A DNA stretch of 64,000 nucleotides from Cylindrotheca closterium (Eukaryota > Bacillariophyta > Bacillariophyceae > Bacillariales > Bacillariaceae): the NCBI GenBank assembly GCA_933822405.4, contig CAKOGP040001758.1, forward strand, positions 253,650-317,649, written 5' to 3'. The translations under genes were made by a program, and so were the position numbers. The notes under the pieces were generated by a model, which was given only the letters and a program-made list of their open reading frames with translations, did not search any database and had not been told where the DNA came from. Shown piece by piece: positions 42,272 through 51,375 of the stretch (position 1 is the first letter of the stretch; every line of letters begins with the position of its first letter).

Positions 42272-43115
42272 CTAAATGCCTCCAAGATTCGGCCACTCCA
42301 TTTGGTTGCTCGCCTGGTCCCAGAACATGTGTTCCAACTTACAGCACATATTGAAGTGTTCCTCCATTTCCTTCAACTCATCCGCAGTTGCAACCTTGCA
42401 TTCAGCGTCGACAAGCTTAATGTACGCTTTTACTTTTCCTTCAACGTCGTCTCCTCCGTACATGTCAATCCACGCGTCAAATTGTGGTGGGCGATTAATG
42501 CTTTACATGTTAAGAGCAACAACATGACACGAACGTCAGGTGTTAGCCATATACAAATGAAATGACGCTTCAAATAGTTCAAAGATGTCTTGATACAAGC
42601 GAATCGGTCCCACTGCGTACATGTCTGCGCAATCCGCCAGTACAAACGTACCATTCACCAAGTCCCTCACGAAGTTTCAGCAAGCACTTTCTTCCAACGT
42701 GCATGTAAACCCAGTGGCAAGGAAGAAGGGCAGCTAGTCCTTGTTTGTGCGATCTAGTAGCCACGACGCGCTTCAAGTATGATGTATACAGCAAAGTATG
42801 AGGCATTTGCTCTGCTCCCTCTGCTGAGATGATGTCCCACTCCTTGAACAGCGAGTTGTGCAGCATCATTTCCGCTTCTATAGCTCCAATTGCGGAAGCC
42901 TGCAATTGCTTGGAGTCTTCTTCGGAGCCTGCAGATTCTGCCAGGCGACGAAGGCAGTAGGCAAAGTCACGAACAAGATACAATGCATCCTGTACGATAT
43001 AGTGCTTAAAACTGTCGTTGGAAAGTGTTCCGTCGACCATTCCCACCAAAAACGGATGCTTCTCGGTAGCAGCGAGCATCGATGCAGCACTGTCCCAAAG
43101 TTGCTGAGCAGACAT
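42272..43115 (-). CDS. TenA/THI-4 family thiamine-salvage hydrolase, tandem copy 3
   Basis: Exons 43115-42652 and 42500-42272, about 230 residues. Compared with copies 1 and 2 it has three separate single-codon insertions in exon 1 (YLVRDF, WDIISAE, VGRKCLLKL), each a 3-base change, so the frame is kept. Active-site blocks QDALYL, LLPCHWVYMHVG and CKLEHMFWDQA are intact. The C-terminus ends LGGI instead of LGGM. It is probably still functional. Confidence 0.85.
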
Positions 43116-43374
43116 TTGCAGATGAGTTTCAAAGATTTATATCAGACAACAATATTATTGGTACGTTCTCAATCGAAAAATGTTTCCCACCGTCAGGCCA
43201 TCGGATCCCCATCAAATGGCCTCAGGCGCACAACTCCAAGCATGTGCTTCGTCAGCTGAGATCCAGGTTTGCGTTTTGAGTCACGCGCTAAACACGCGCC
43301 GAAGTCCCGTTGCATAGACTTTTGATCACTACAGCACCTGGTACTTGTCTACCACCACGAGCCGCGTAGTCCTC

Positions 43375-43800
43375 CTGCGACCCTCAATTTTCTGCTCTTC
43401 CACCAGCACTAGTAGTGGTGCCATCAGGTCCACTTGTTGTTGTGTCGCTATCGTAGCAGAATAGTTGGTTGGTGGCCCGTGTCCTTCACCACGACCACGT
43501 TCCTCAGCACGATACAAGGAGATCTGGAAGCAACAACACTCTCTTCTTCCCCCTCCTCATCCTCCTGGTGCACTCGATGATGATACTGGTAGTATTAGTA
43601 CTACGAGCACTTCATGTTTTCAACTGCGATATTCTTGATTTTGTGAGGTAAACCAAATATTATCTTCTCATGAACGTACCGATAGCCAAGTGGCTATGAT
43701 TGCAAGAATTGTTCATGACGATTTGCTCGCTACCGGTAAGACCATGAAGTGAAAAAGCGTAACTGCAGTGTTCTTGTCGAGGTTTCTAGGGGTAGATAAA
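43375..43800 (-). pseudogene. Relic of a DUF1566 gene 5' end and promoter
   Basis: 43430-43475 reads the start of a mature DUF1566 protein (LFCYDSDTT-like) and matches copy C. 43600-43800 matches the upstream region of copy B, including the core 'gattttgtgaggt', the element at 43765-43785 and TACCGGTA at 43731-43738. The rest of the gene is missing. Confidence 0.7.
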
Positions 43801-43823
43801 GAAGAAGTATTCGCTTAAATTAC

Positions 43824-43966
43824 GACATGCCGCCAAGGAGGTTTGGCCACTCCATTCATGTGCTCGCATGGTCCCAGAACAGGTGTTACAACTCACAGCA
43901 CTTATTGAAGTGCAATTGCATTTCCTTCCACTCCTCCTCAGTTTTAACCTTGCATGCAGGTGTCAG
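43824..43966 (-). pseudogene. Relic of a TenA second exon
   Basis: Matches the last ~140 bases of TenA exon 2 (from the LGGM end upward), with indels and substitutions such as 'ggccactccattcatgtgct' for 'ggccactccatttggttgct'. No first exon follows, so this is a dead fourth copy. Confidence 0.8.
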
Positions 43967-44413
43967 CAATAATAAACTCAGTGTATAGGTACTCCTTTAG
44001 TTCTATCCTTGTCACTAGCGGGCGTCGTGAGGAGTACATGCGGGCACACCTGGCACATTTCCCGCGCACGTTTTCGGTTGGGATGCATGATGTGATGAAG
44101 GTAAAAGAACAGAGGGCACTATGAAAGCATCGATGAAATAGAAGCTGCAGTCGTTATAGCTAGAGGAACATATTTTGCCGTGAACTATGTCTTCTTCACT
44201 GGATAAAAGACCTTGAGAGCACGTGTTTTTTGATGAGCAATCATGATGAGAGGGGGCGGAGGAGTGAGTCCGATCAGCCGCTGAAATCGAATCACAGCAC
44301 AAGCGTATGGTTGGATCCAGAAATCGTCGTTTCCCGAAAGCTTGAAACTCATGACCCTAGCAGTAATCCCCAATCCCTATTCAAATAATCTATGCAGATT
44401 TTCCTTCGTTCCT
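43967..44413. other. Gene-free interval
   Basis: No supported gene. AGCGGGCGTC at 44017-44026 matches an element upstream of DUF1566 copies B and C, so the relic promoter may extend here. Confidence 0.45.
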
Positions 44414-45059
44414 TCATTTATTTACCCTTTTGAGATTCCCAGCATGGATTACAACGCCCTGACCATCTTCCAAATCTACTCCCCACTTGCCCATTTCCGG
44501 AAAGTACTCTCCCAATGTTCCCTTTTGACCAACACTGGTCCATTTCCCACAGTTTCCTGCCAAAACTTCAATGACATCTCCTACCTTTAGAGGCGGATGA
44601 TTCTTATAATTGATATCTTCGTCCAATGCTTCTCGTCGTTCCATCAACGGAACCCAGGCCCCTACTGGCAATCCCCGTCATGAGATCACGCGTCACACCC
44701 AGAATTTCCATGGCTTCCTCACGGTCGCCGCGACATTCTGGAGGAATCAAATGTAGGGGCATGCTTGCCTTCCACTCGTTCCAAAGATCTTGTTTGCGTT
44801 CTTTTCCCATGACCCATCTGCCTGCAGCTGGACCCTGATCTTGTTTGGCCATCAATTTGGCTCCCTGATTGACGCATGCTTTGCATTCTACTTTGTGTTC
44901 CTTCCAATTTGCTACTTGGCACTCTTTGGAGCAATAACATGCCTGGTGGCATCTAGAGCAGTCCTTGAGCTTCATGGGATCTGTGTTGGGGTTGGGACAA
45001 GCTGGATTCCGACATTCTCGTTGGACCAGTCGCGGGTATTGTTCTTCGATTGATGCCAT
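44414..45059 (-). pseudogene. MYND zinc-finger gene with apparent one-base frameshift
   Basis: The first frame (45059 downward) gives MASIEEQYPRLVQ and a MYND finger: CRNPAC, CSRCHQACYCSKEC and HKVEC, with the expected Cys/His spacing. It continues to MTGIASRG and runs out at 44604. The adjacent frame carries LPVGAWVPLMERREALDED, then a small beta-domain (LKVGDVIEVLAGNCGKW, GVDLEDGQGVVIHAG) and a stop at 44414. Dropping one base from the C4 run at 44673-44676 would make a single ~214-residue frame (MTGLPVGAW). The break could be a sequencing error, an allele or true loss. MYND fingers bind PxLxP peptides. I call it pseudogene provisionally. Confidence 0.7.
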
Positions 45060-45120
45060 TGTTATTACTATAGGTATGTCAAGGGCTGTGTTTTATTGGT
45101 AGGATATCGATCGTTTGCAT

Positions 45121-45214
45121 TGATTTGATTTGATTTGATTTGATTGATTGGATGGATTGGGTTGGGTTGGGTTGGGTTGGGTTGGGTTGGGTTGGGTTGG
45201 GTTGGGTTGGGTTG
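45121..45214. repeat. Tandem pentamers (TTTGA)n then (TTGGG)n
   Basis: About five TTTGA units (45121-45145) followed by about eleven TTGGG units (45157-45213). The G-rich strand is plus and has runs of three G separated by TT, suited to G-quadruplex formation. ORFs reading PNPTQPNPTQ on the other strand are artefacts of the repeat. Confidence 0.95.
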
Positions 45215-45807
45215 TTTTTCGATCGTATTTGCGGTTTGCGATCTTATTTGTGGGCTGCTGGCAGTTGGACAGACGACCATGTATTGGTACCAGGTAGGTG
45301 GTAACAACCGAATTCGAATTCAGAACCTTGAAACGAATTTGCACCGCTTTGCTTTTGATCGATGAGATCGAAAAGAGATCGAAAAGATTTGAACTAATTT
45401 TAAATCTAATTTTTGGCCATGGTAAGAGTCGTTGTTGTTCGAGTGGCCAAATTTTTTCTCATGGTGTTTTGCTGGAAATGTGAGTGGATTCCTTCGAATA
45501 AATCCACTCTTGCAACCTCTTCCGTTGCCTCTAAGTAAAGCCAATGTGAAAACCGATTTGAAATGTCCGTTCCCTCCAAAAAAAGCGTATGTAATTCTTT
45601 TCTGGTCGTGTGAGGACGTCTTGCTGGCTTTTGATCCTAATCCAAAAAAATAATCCACCCGCGACGACTTCCAACCCACATCCAATGCATTGCGCGCTCA
45701 TTGAGTTCGAGTCGACGACTCCCTCTCCTCTTATCTTGACCCGAAAGAATTTCATCTATTCAACCTGTGGAAGGTGTACAGTAGTAGATAGATTCCTCTA
45801 ATCTAAC
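45215..45807. other. Intergenic region
   Basis: 5' flank of the IQ/coiled-coil gene. Short ORFs on both strands have no motif. TACAGTA lies at 45777-45783, about 25 bases before the start codon. Confidence 0.5.
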
Positions 45808-47418
45808 ATGACCATGGCCACAATGGACTATCGCAATCATGTCAACATGAATCCCAAGAGTCCCGATCGCAAGTTGCCAGTCCAATCCATGATCATCACT
45901 CCCGATCGAACTGTGACCACCACCGAGTCGAATCTTTCCGAAACCAGCAACAATAACATGGGTCTTGGCCAAGAGGTTGACGGTTTGATTACTGTAGTCA
46001 AGCATTATGTGCAAGCTTCCAAGGGATATTCGCCCACTCGTAGGGAGTTTGAACGCACCATGGAGGCCATTGAAGCCAGAGCTGAGGAAGAAGAAGCCTT
46101 GGCTCGACAACACGAAGCCGAGATTGCTCGACGCGAAGCGGAAAAAGCCGCACAGGAAGTTGGTTTCATGGGCAGTCTGTATAGTACATTCTCTTTTGCT
46201 TCGGAAGATCCATCTTCTGTTCAACACTCTACCACGGCTTCGCAACGGGGGACTGTTGTCCATCAAATGCTCAAGCGACTGGTGGTCAAGGAGTTGCAGT
46301 CTAGAAGAGACAAGAGTGCCACTGTTATTCAATCCACAGTCAGACGAGTTCTGGCGCAAAAACGAAAACAAGAGATGCGTGTCATTGCGGTGGAACGCAT
46401 GCGAGCACTAAAAGAACTAGAAAGCCAGCAGAAATACGAAGAGTTCAGTCGCAAGGCTGCGGCTCGTGACTACGAGAGGAATGCCAATTCTAGTCTAGTG
46501 GACGATGAAGAAGTCGCGGGGGAAATTAAAACTTCGAAATTTTCCAAAATGAAGACTGCCCTCAAGACCTTGAAAAAGAACAAGAAGGCCAAGAGCAAGA
46601 ACAAGAAAACGGTCTCGAAAGCACCACTACTGCCATCCATGCCCGAATCGTCTCCTCATGGGGGAGAAGACGCCAACGACATGCCAATTCAGGAAAACTC
46701 GAGTCGCAAGAACAAGTTTTGGAACAAGGTCAAGAAACTAAAGGTCAAGAGAAACAAGAAAAAGAAGAAGAAGAGGCGATCCTTGCGGTATCCATCCAGA
46801 AATGCTCCCATCCTCGATGGTATTGTGGAAGAGGGTGAGGAGCCAGCAGGTGTCTTTGAACCAGCACCAGCACCGGAACCACGTCGAATGACAGTCACCA
46901 TTACCACTACTGACGATAGTATTCCAACCCCGGAAGCCGAGGCAGAAGCCTTGGAATATCATCGACAAAGGTCAAGGGGAAGGGGCGTTCCTGAGGATGC
47001 TGCTACGGAAGCAGCCTCCTCGTATCAATCACATGGGGACCCATCCACCATGCGGTCGTCACTTCCATCCGGCAATCATTTTGGCGGCAGCGGCAACTGG
47101 AACAGTTTTGTGTTGGCAGACGATGCCACCAGCATGACGTCTGGAAGAACCCGACCACTCCTCGATTCTTGGTTCAATGGGTTCATGTTTGACAAGGAGA
47201 CTTTGCGGGAATGCGATGACGATGCCATTGAAGAAATGGTCGAATTGGCATTTACCGACAGGGAACTTCAAAATGATTTGAAGATTATTCCAGAAATGAA
47301 TTGGACGGAAGACGATTGGGCCGATACCAAGGAATCTTTGTTTCGTTGTTCGCAAGATCATATTGAAGAAGTCACATATCAAACGAAGCGGTTTGTATCG
47401 AATGAAGTGACTCTGTGA
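45808..47418 (+). CDS. IQ-motif, coiled-coil basic protein of unknown function
   Basis: 536 residues, single exon. Residues ~75-120 are a charged helix (REFERTMEAIEARAEEEEAL, ARREAEKAAQEVG). An IQ-like calmodulin-binding motif follows at about residue 170 (ATVIQSTVRRVLAQKRKQEM). A strongly basic region (KTLKKNKKAKSKNKK, then KKLKVKRNKKKKKKRRSLR) suggests nucleolar or membrane binding. The C-terminal third contains a short compact segment (LLDSWFNGFMFDKETLRECD, EEMVELAFTDREL) after a disordered Pro/Glu linker. I do not recognise a family. The start was chosen from MTMATMDYRN, the first ATG. Confidence 0.65.
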   Translation: MTMATMDYRNHVNMNPKSPDRKLPVQSMIITPDRTVTTTESNLSETSNNNMGLGQEVDGLITVVKHYVQASKGYSPTRREFERTMEAIEARAEEEEALARQHEAEIARREAEKAAQEVGFMGSLYSTFSFASEDPSSVQHSTTASQRGTVVHQMLKRLVVKELQSRRDKSATVIQSTVRRVLAQKRKQEMRVIAVERMRALKELESQQKYEEFSRKAAARDYERNANSSLVDDEEVAGEIKTSKFSKMKTALKTLKKNKKAKSKNKKTVSKAPLLPSMPESSPHGGEDANDMPIQENSSRKNKFWNKVKKLKVKRNKKKKKKRRSLRYPSRNAPILDGIVEEGEEPAGVFEPAPAPEPRRMTVTITTTDDSIPTPEAEAEALEYHRQRSRGRGVPEDAATEAASSYQSHGDPSTMRSSLPSGNHFGGSGNWNSFVLADDATSMTSGRTRPLLDSWFNGFMFDKETLRECDDDAIEEMVELAFTDRELQNDLKIIPEMNWTEDDWADTKESLFRCSQDHIEEVTYQTKRFVSNEVTL

Positions 47419-47644
47419 GATGGATTGATCCATTCACTCATTCGTTCATTTTTTGATTCATTCATTTTTTGATTATAAAAATATTCTATAGAAGAATGGA
47501 TAGAAAAAGCAAAGTATACTACAAGCTTTGAATCGGATTGGAGGCAAGTTTGGGGTTGCAGCTTGCTGACTCGTGGTCGATCCATTCGATCAAAGCCTTT
47601 CTTACGAGTTCTTCACACACAATTCTCGGGACACCAACACTTTC

Positions 47645-48686
47645 ATGCAACGACAACAACAACAACATCTAATTGTAACACTAATTCCTCTGTTTTGTAT
47701 GCTTCTTACTTCTGTCCGAGCGTTTACTGTCAACAACAACCATTGGACAATGAAGACTCGATCGGCAGCCACCGCCACTGTCGTTGCCTCCGCCAAGAAG
47801 ACAGCAGCAGCCAAGAAGAAGAATCAAACCACCAAAAAGCCAAAGGTTGCCATACCAACCGTCACTAAATCAACCATGTCTTCATGTGAGGACGATAAAC
47901 CATGGTTTCACATTTTTACCAAAGGAGATGAAGAGTACAATACTTACATGGCGAACGAATGGGGCTTTGAAAAGGTGCGCTGATGATTGACTGATTTTTT
48001 TCCCTCCGACCAACTATTTTCCGTTGCAACTGTATCTCACCACACTATATTCATCTCTCTTCTACTGCCACTATTATTACTATAAGAGAGGAGATCAAGC
48101 CCTCTTTGAAAAGATTTCTCTAGAAGGCGCCCAATCCGGTCTCTCTTGGTTGACCGTCCTCCGCAAACGAGACGCCTATCGCCGTGTGTTTTTTGGATTT
48201 GATGTCGATAGGGTGGCCAAGATGACCGAACAGGATGTGGAACGAATCTTGAACGAACAAGATGCTGAAAATACTCGCAACATTATTGTCCGTCACCGCG
48301 GCAAGGTGGAGTCAGTGATTAACAATGCCAAGTGCATTCAAAAACTCGTGCTTGACTCCTCGAACGACGAGGATGAAAAGAAGAACAATATGCCAACGCA
48401 TGGTGTATTCGATGAACTCCTTTGGACTTTCGTCAATGACAAGCCCATTTTGAATGTATCCTGGAAGGGTGGGGATGGTCTTAAAGATGCTCCTACTCAA
48501 ACCCAAGAAAGCAAGGACATGAGCAAGAAATTGAAACAATTGGGATTCCGATTCGTCGGACCTACCACTTGTTATGCCATGATGCAGAGCGTTGGAATGG
48601 TCTTGGATCATCCGGTTGGTAGTAAGGAGTGGAAGGAAGCCAAGGAAAGATTGGAGAAGCGCAAGGGAGGATACCAAGAACGTTAA
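47645..48686 (+). CDS. DNA-3-methyladenine glycosylase I, plastid-type leader, 2 exons
   Basis: Base-excision repair enzyme that removes 3-methyladenine. Exons 47645-47974 and 48087-48686 join in phase 0 (NEWGFEK|RGDQALFEK), about 309 residues. The start at 47645 is the first ATG. It gives a hydrophobic signal (LIVTLIPLFCMLLTSVRA) directly followed by Phe (RA|FTVNN), the diatom bipartite plastid signature, then a Ser/Thr/Lys-rich transit region. The Tag core shows LEGAQSGLSWLTVLRKR with the catalytic Glu, IVRHRGKVESVINNA, ELLWTFVN and FRFVGPTTCYAMMQSVGMVLDH. Two zinc ligands of E. coli Tag appear replaced: the His of YHD.EWG is Met (YMANEWG), and the Cys after DH is Ser (DHPVGS). Confidence 0.88.
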
Positions 48687-48875
48687 TGTGTATATTAGTG
48701 GTAACTAGTATTGATCTACCTATTTACCTGTGATTGCATTGAATGCAGCCGAAACCTTTTCTCTGAATAGTATCAGCTGAACCATAAATGAGTGAATCAC
48801 AACATAAATGGATATATTTAAGAACCTAATGGTACAACTACTAGTTTAACTGGCTGGTGATTGACTCTGAGGCAA

Positions 48876-50792
48876 TTAGAATAATGACACTCTCTTCTTG
48901 GCACTGTCTCGCTTCCACTTTGGCATAGCATCAAATTCCGACTTGGGCATGTTGAAACAGGCTTCAAAATCAGAGGGCGACAAGTATTGTTCTCGTTGCT
49001 TGTCATCGATTCCAGGTACAGATTTCGTTTGCAGAGCTTCGAGCGGGTAATACTCACCATCATTTTCTTCAATAGTCGATTCTTGCTTGGTTCTTGGTGG
49101 GGTGCTGGCAACGTCACTGTTGGATCCATTCAAAACATCATCCAATGATTCTTCCGCTTCGCTTGGAGGAGCACCCAAAGCACTGCCGGCAGTGGCAGAA
49201 GAAATGTTGGCGGCCAAGACAGTACCCATGGCACTATCCACATCGTTTCCATCTTGCGAACGGACGGACGACAGTGTTGGTGGTTTGACAGCAGCAGCTT
49301 CTTTTGGTTCTTGGAAGGTCACTCTTGACGTACGAGAACCAACCTCGTCCTTGCTGCTGGCATCATCCTTGGCTTGAGTATCATCGTAGCGACGATATGA
49401 TCTGGATGGTTCATCGTCTTGCAGAGCTCTTCCCAAAGAATCATCTTGGGTATTTGCAGAAAAGCGAGAAGCGTCATCCTTGTAGGTTCCTCTTGATCCT
49501 CTTGAGTATCTGGAGGTGTCATCGTAGGTTCCTCGGGAAGTTCTTGAATAAGAACCATCATCATCAGTATAATCACCAGTATCCATTGTGTAGTTGCCTC
49601 TGGAATCCACGGTACCATCCAAAGTGCCATCTCCATCAAGAGTATTATCGTCACCCACGGTGTGCGTGTCCTTGGTGTTGACAGACAGTTGATCATTCAT
49701 TTCGTCGGCAAATCCAGCCTGAATGTCACCCACACAAGCGGTAGCCGCGGAATAAGCAGCCAAGGCGGCCAATCCAATGGTAATGGCCGCTTCATCCACC
49801 ACTTCCCGTGCCTTTTCAAAGGCCTTTTCAGAATCAAAGGGACGTTCCTTCTCTTCTTCTGGTTCTGTCTCCTCCTTCTTTTCTTCTTCAGGAAGGGTTG
49901 CAAGATCAGAAGTTGCCGCATCAGCATCAGCTGCGGCGGCATCTCCTTCCACAATCACCCTGTCAGTGGCTTCTCCTTCTTCCGCCACAGCGACTGGCGA
50001 TGGATCTTCGGAAGCAGTACCTTGTTCTTCCGCCTCAACGATAGGCGGTTGAAATTCTTCCGATTCGTTTTCTTCCGTACCTTCGAATGACACTTCCACG
50101 GCGCCATCGCCACGAGTCTTGAAGTCGAGGGAGGCTTCATCCTGTTCCAAATCATTCATAATGTCATCCGCAGAAGCAGCTGGTTGCAGCTCTTCTTCTT
50201 CTTGTTCAGGCTCTGCAGTAGCTGCTTCTTGCTCTGGTTCAGGAGCAGGAGCTTCCTCTTGAGCAGGTTGTTCCTCTTCAAATTGCCACTTTTCATAAGT
50301 AGCAGCGGCAAAAGGATCCTCTTCAAAGGGAGTCCAAGCTGGATCTTCGGAAGTTTGTGCCGTGGTAGGGACAGAATCTTGCTCAAATTCTTGCTGTTGC
50401 TGTTGTTGCAACGCCATGAGCTCTGCTTCTTCTTCATCTTCCAAAGCATCCAAATCCACAGGAGAACTGGCGAAATCGTCAGAAGCAGCACTAGCATTGT
50501 TGTTGGCAAGAATCGAAATCTCTTTCGGTTGTGGTTCTTCCCGAGAGGAATCTTGCGGCTCTTCATCTACCGTGTCAATGGTTTCATTCAAAGACCGATC
50601 TGCCTTTTCTACCGAAGGGGGCGCTTCTTCCTCCTTCTTCTCTTCTTCGGCTTCCAATTCGGCTTGACGTTGCCTCAACGCTTCCGCGGCTCTCTTGCGT
50701 TCGACCACTTCAGCAGCCTCTCGCTCTTGTTTGGCCTTGAGCAAAGCCTGCTGTTGCTTTTTCTTCTTTTTGGATTTGCCAAAGAGACCCAT
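48876..50792 (-). CDS. Myristoylated acidic protein ending in a villin headpiece
   Basis: 638 residues, single exon. MGLFGKSKKKKK is a strong N-myristoylation signal with a polybasic patch, as in membrane-anchored MARCKS-type proteins. A charged helix follows (residues ~15-55), then a long Glu/Asp/Gln/Ala-rich disordered region. Residues ~330-375 include a short hydrophobic stretch (AAITIGLAALAAYSAATACVG). Ser/Arg/Tyr-rich repeats (SRTSRGTYDDTSRYSRGSRG) lie near residue 425. The last ~36 residues match a villin headpiece: LSPSDFEACFNMPKSEFDAM, then PKWKRDSAKKRVSLF, with the hydrophobic core, the PxWK motif and the C-terminal LF of the family. Headpieces bind F-actin, so this may link membrane to actin. 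Both ends are recognisable; the middle is not. Confidence 0.8.
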   Translation of the reverse strand: MGLFGKSKKKKKQQQALLKAKQEREAAEVVERKRAAEALRQRQAELEAEEEKKEEEAPPSVEKADRSLNETIDTVDEEPQDSSREEPQPKEISILANNNASAASDDFASSPVDLDALEDEEEAELMALQQQQQQEFEQDSVPTTAQTSEDPAWTPFEEDPFAAATYEKWQFEEEQPAQEEAPAPEPEQEAATAEPEQEEEELQPAASADDIMNDLEQDEASLDFKTRGDGAVEVSFEGTEENESEEFQPPIVEAEEQGTASEDPSPVAVAEEGEATDRVIVEGDAAAADADAATSDLATLPEEEKKEETEPEEEKERPFDSEKAFEKAREVVDEAAITIGLAALAAYSAATACVGDIQAGFADEMNDQLSVNTKDTHTVGDDNTLDGDGTLDGTVDSRGNYTMDTGDYTDDDGSYSRTSRGTYDDTSRYSRGSRGTYKDDASRFSANTQDDSLGRALQDDEPSRSYRRYDDTQAKDDASSKDEVGSRTSRVTFQEPKEAAAVKPPTLSSVRSQDGNDVDSAMGTVLAANISSATAGSALGAPPSEAEESLDDVLNGSNSDVASTPPRTKQESTIEENDGEYYPLEALQTKSVPGIDDKQREQYLSPSDFEACFNMPKSEFDAMPKWKRDSAKKRVSLF

Positions 50793-51375
50793 CTTGTTTG
50801 GCTTCTATTGTCCTTTGATAATACAGACAATGACTGTTCGGGTAGTGGATTGTCCTGAGTAGTTGAGGTGCAAATTTTAGAGCACCACAAAGTGTGAGTT
50901 GCGAGCGGGCATTTACATCATATACAGTTTTGTATAAAATACATTCCCCCAAATCAGACAGTTGAATAGATCACCCGCCAACCAAAGCGCACCTCCACCG
51001 AAAACAAGACCAATGAACTTTCGGCATGTCAAGGGTGCGCGACAAGCAAGCCCAGCTACTCCCAATGAGGTGACGACGCCCGCTCGTGACTTTTTCCCGT
51101 CGTGGAAGAGATCATGATGGTGGTGCGATGTGTGCTTTGGAAAACCGCAACGAGAACACTGCTTTCACGGTTTCGCATCATGCATGGGTTTCCCCCGATT
51201 CCTACTACAACAACGCAATGTTCGGGTTGCATCCTGTTTCGCGCCATTTGACTAATCCTAGATTGATCTTGCCTGCAATCACAGTTGGTTACGCTTAATC
51301 CCATTATGTGTCTCGGCCTCTTGACAGGATACGGTTTGGTGGATTCACCTCACAAAATCAACAATCGAACAAAAC
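50793..51375 (+). promoter_or_regulatory. Upstream region of DUF1566 copy C
   Basis: Carries the same three blocks as copy B in the same order: GACGCCCGCTC at 51075-51085, AACCGCAACGAGAACACTGC near 51143-51162, and a core GGATTCACCTCACAAAATCA at 51341-51360. Distances to the ATG are similar (291 and 214 bases against 246 and 191 in copy B). The first part is also the 5' flank of the headpiece gene. No other gene is seen. Confidence 0.6.

Noticed and set aside
45068..45344. ORFs reading PNPTQPNPTQ on the minus strand
   Set aside because: They are translations of the (TTGGG)n pentamer repeat.
49662..50858. Long plus-strand frames rich in Phe and Leu opposite the headpiece gene
   Set aside because: They are the reverse complement of Glu/Lys-rich codons and give no family-like sequence.
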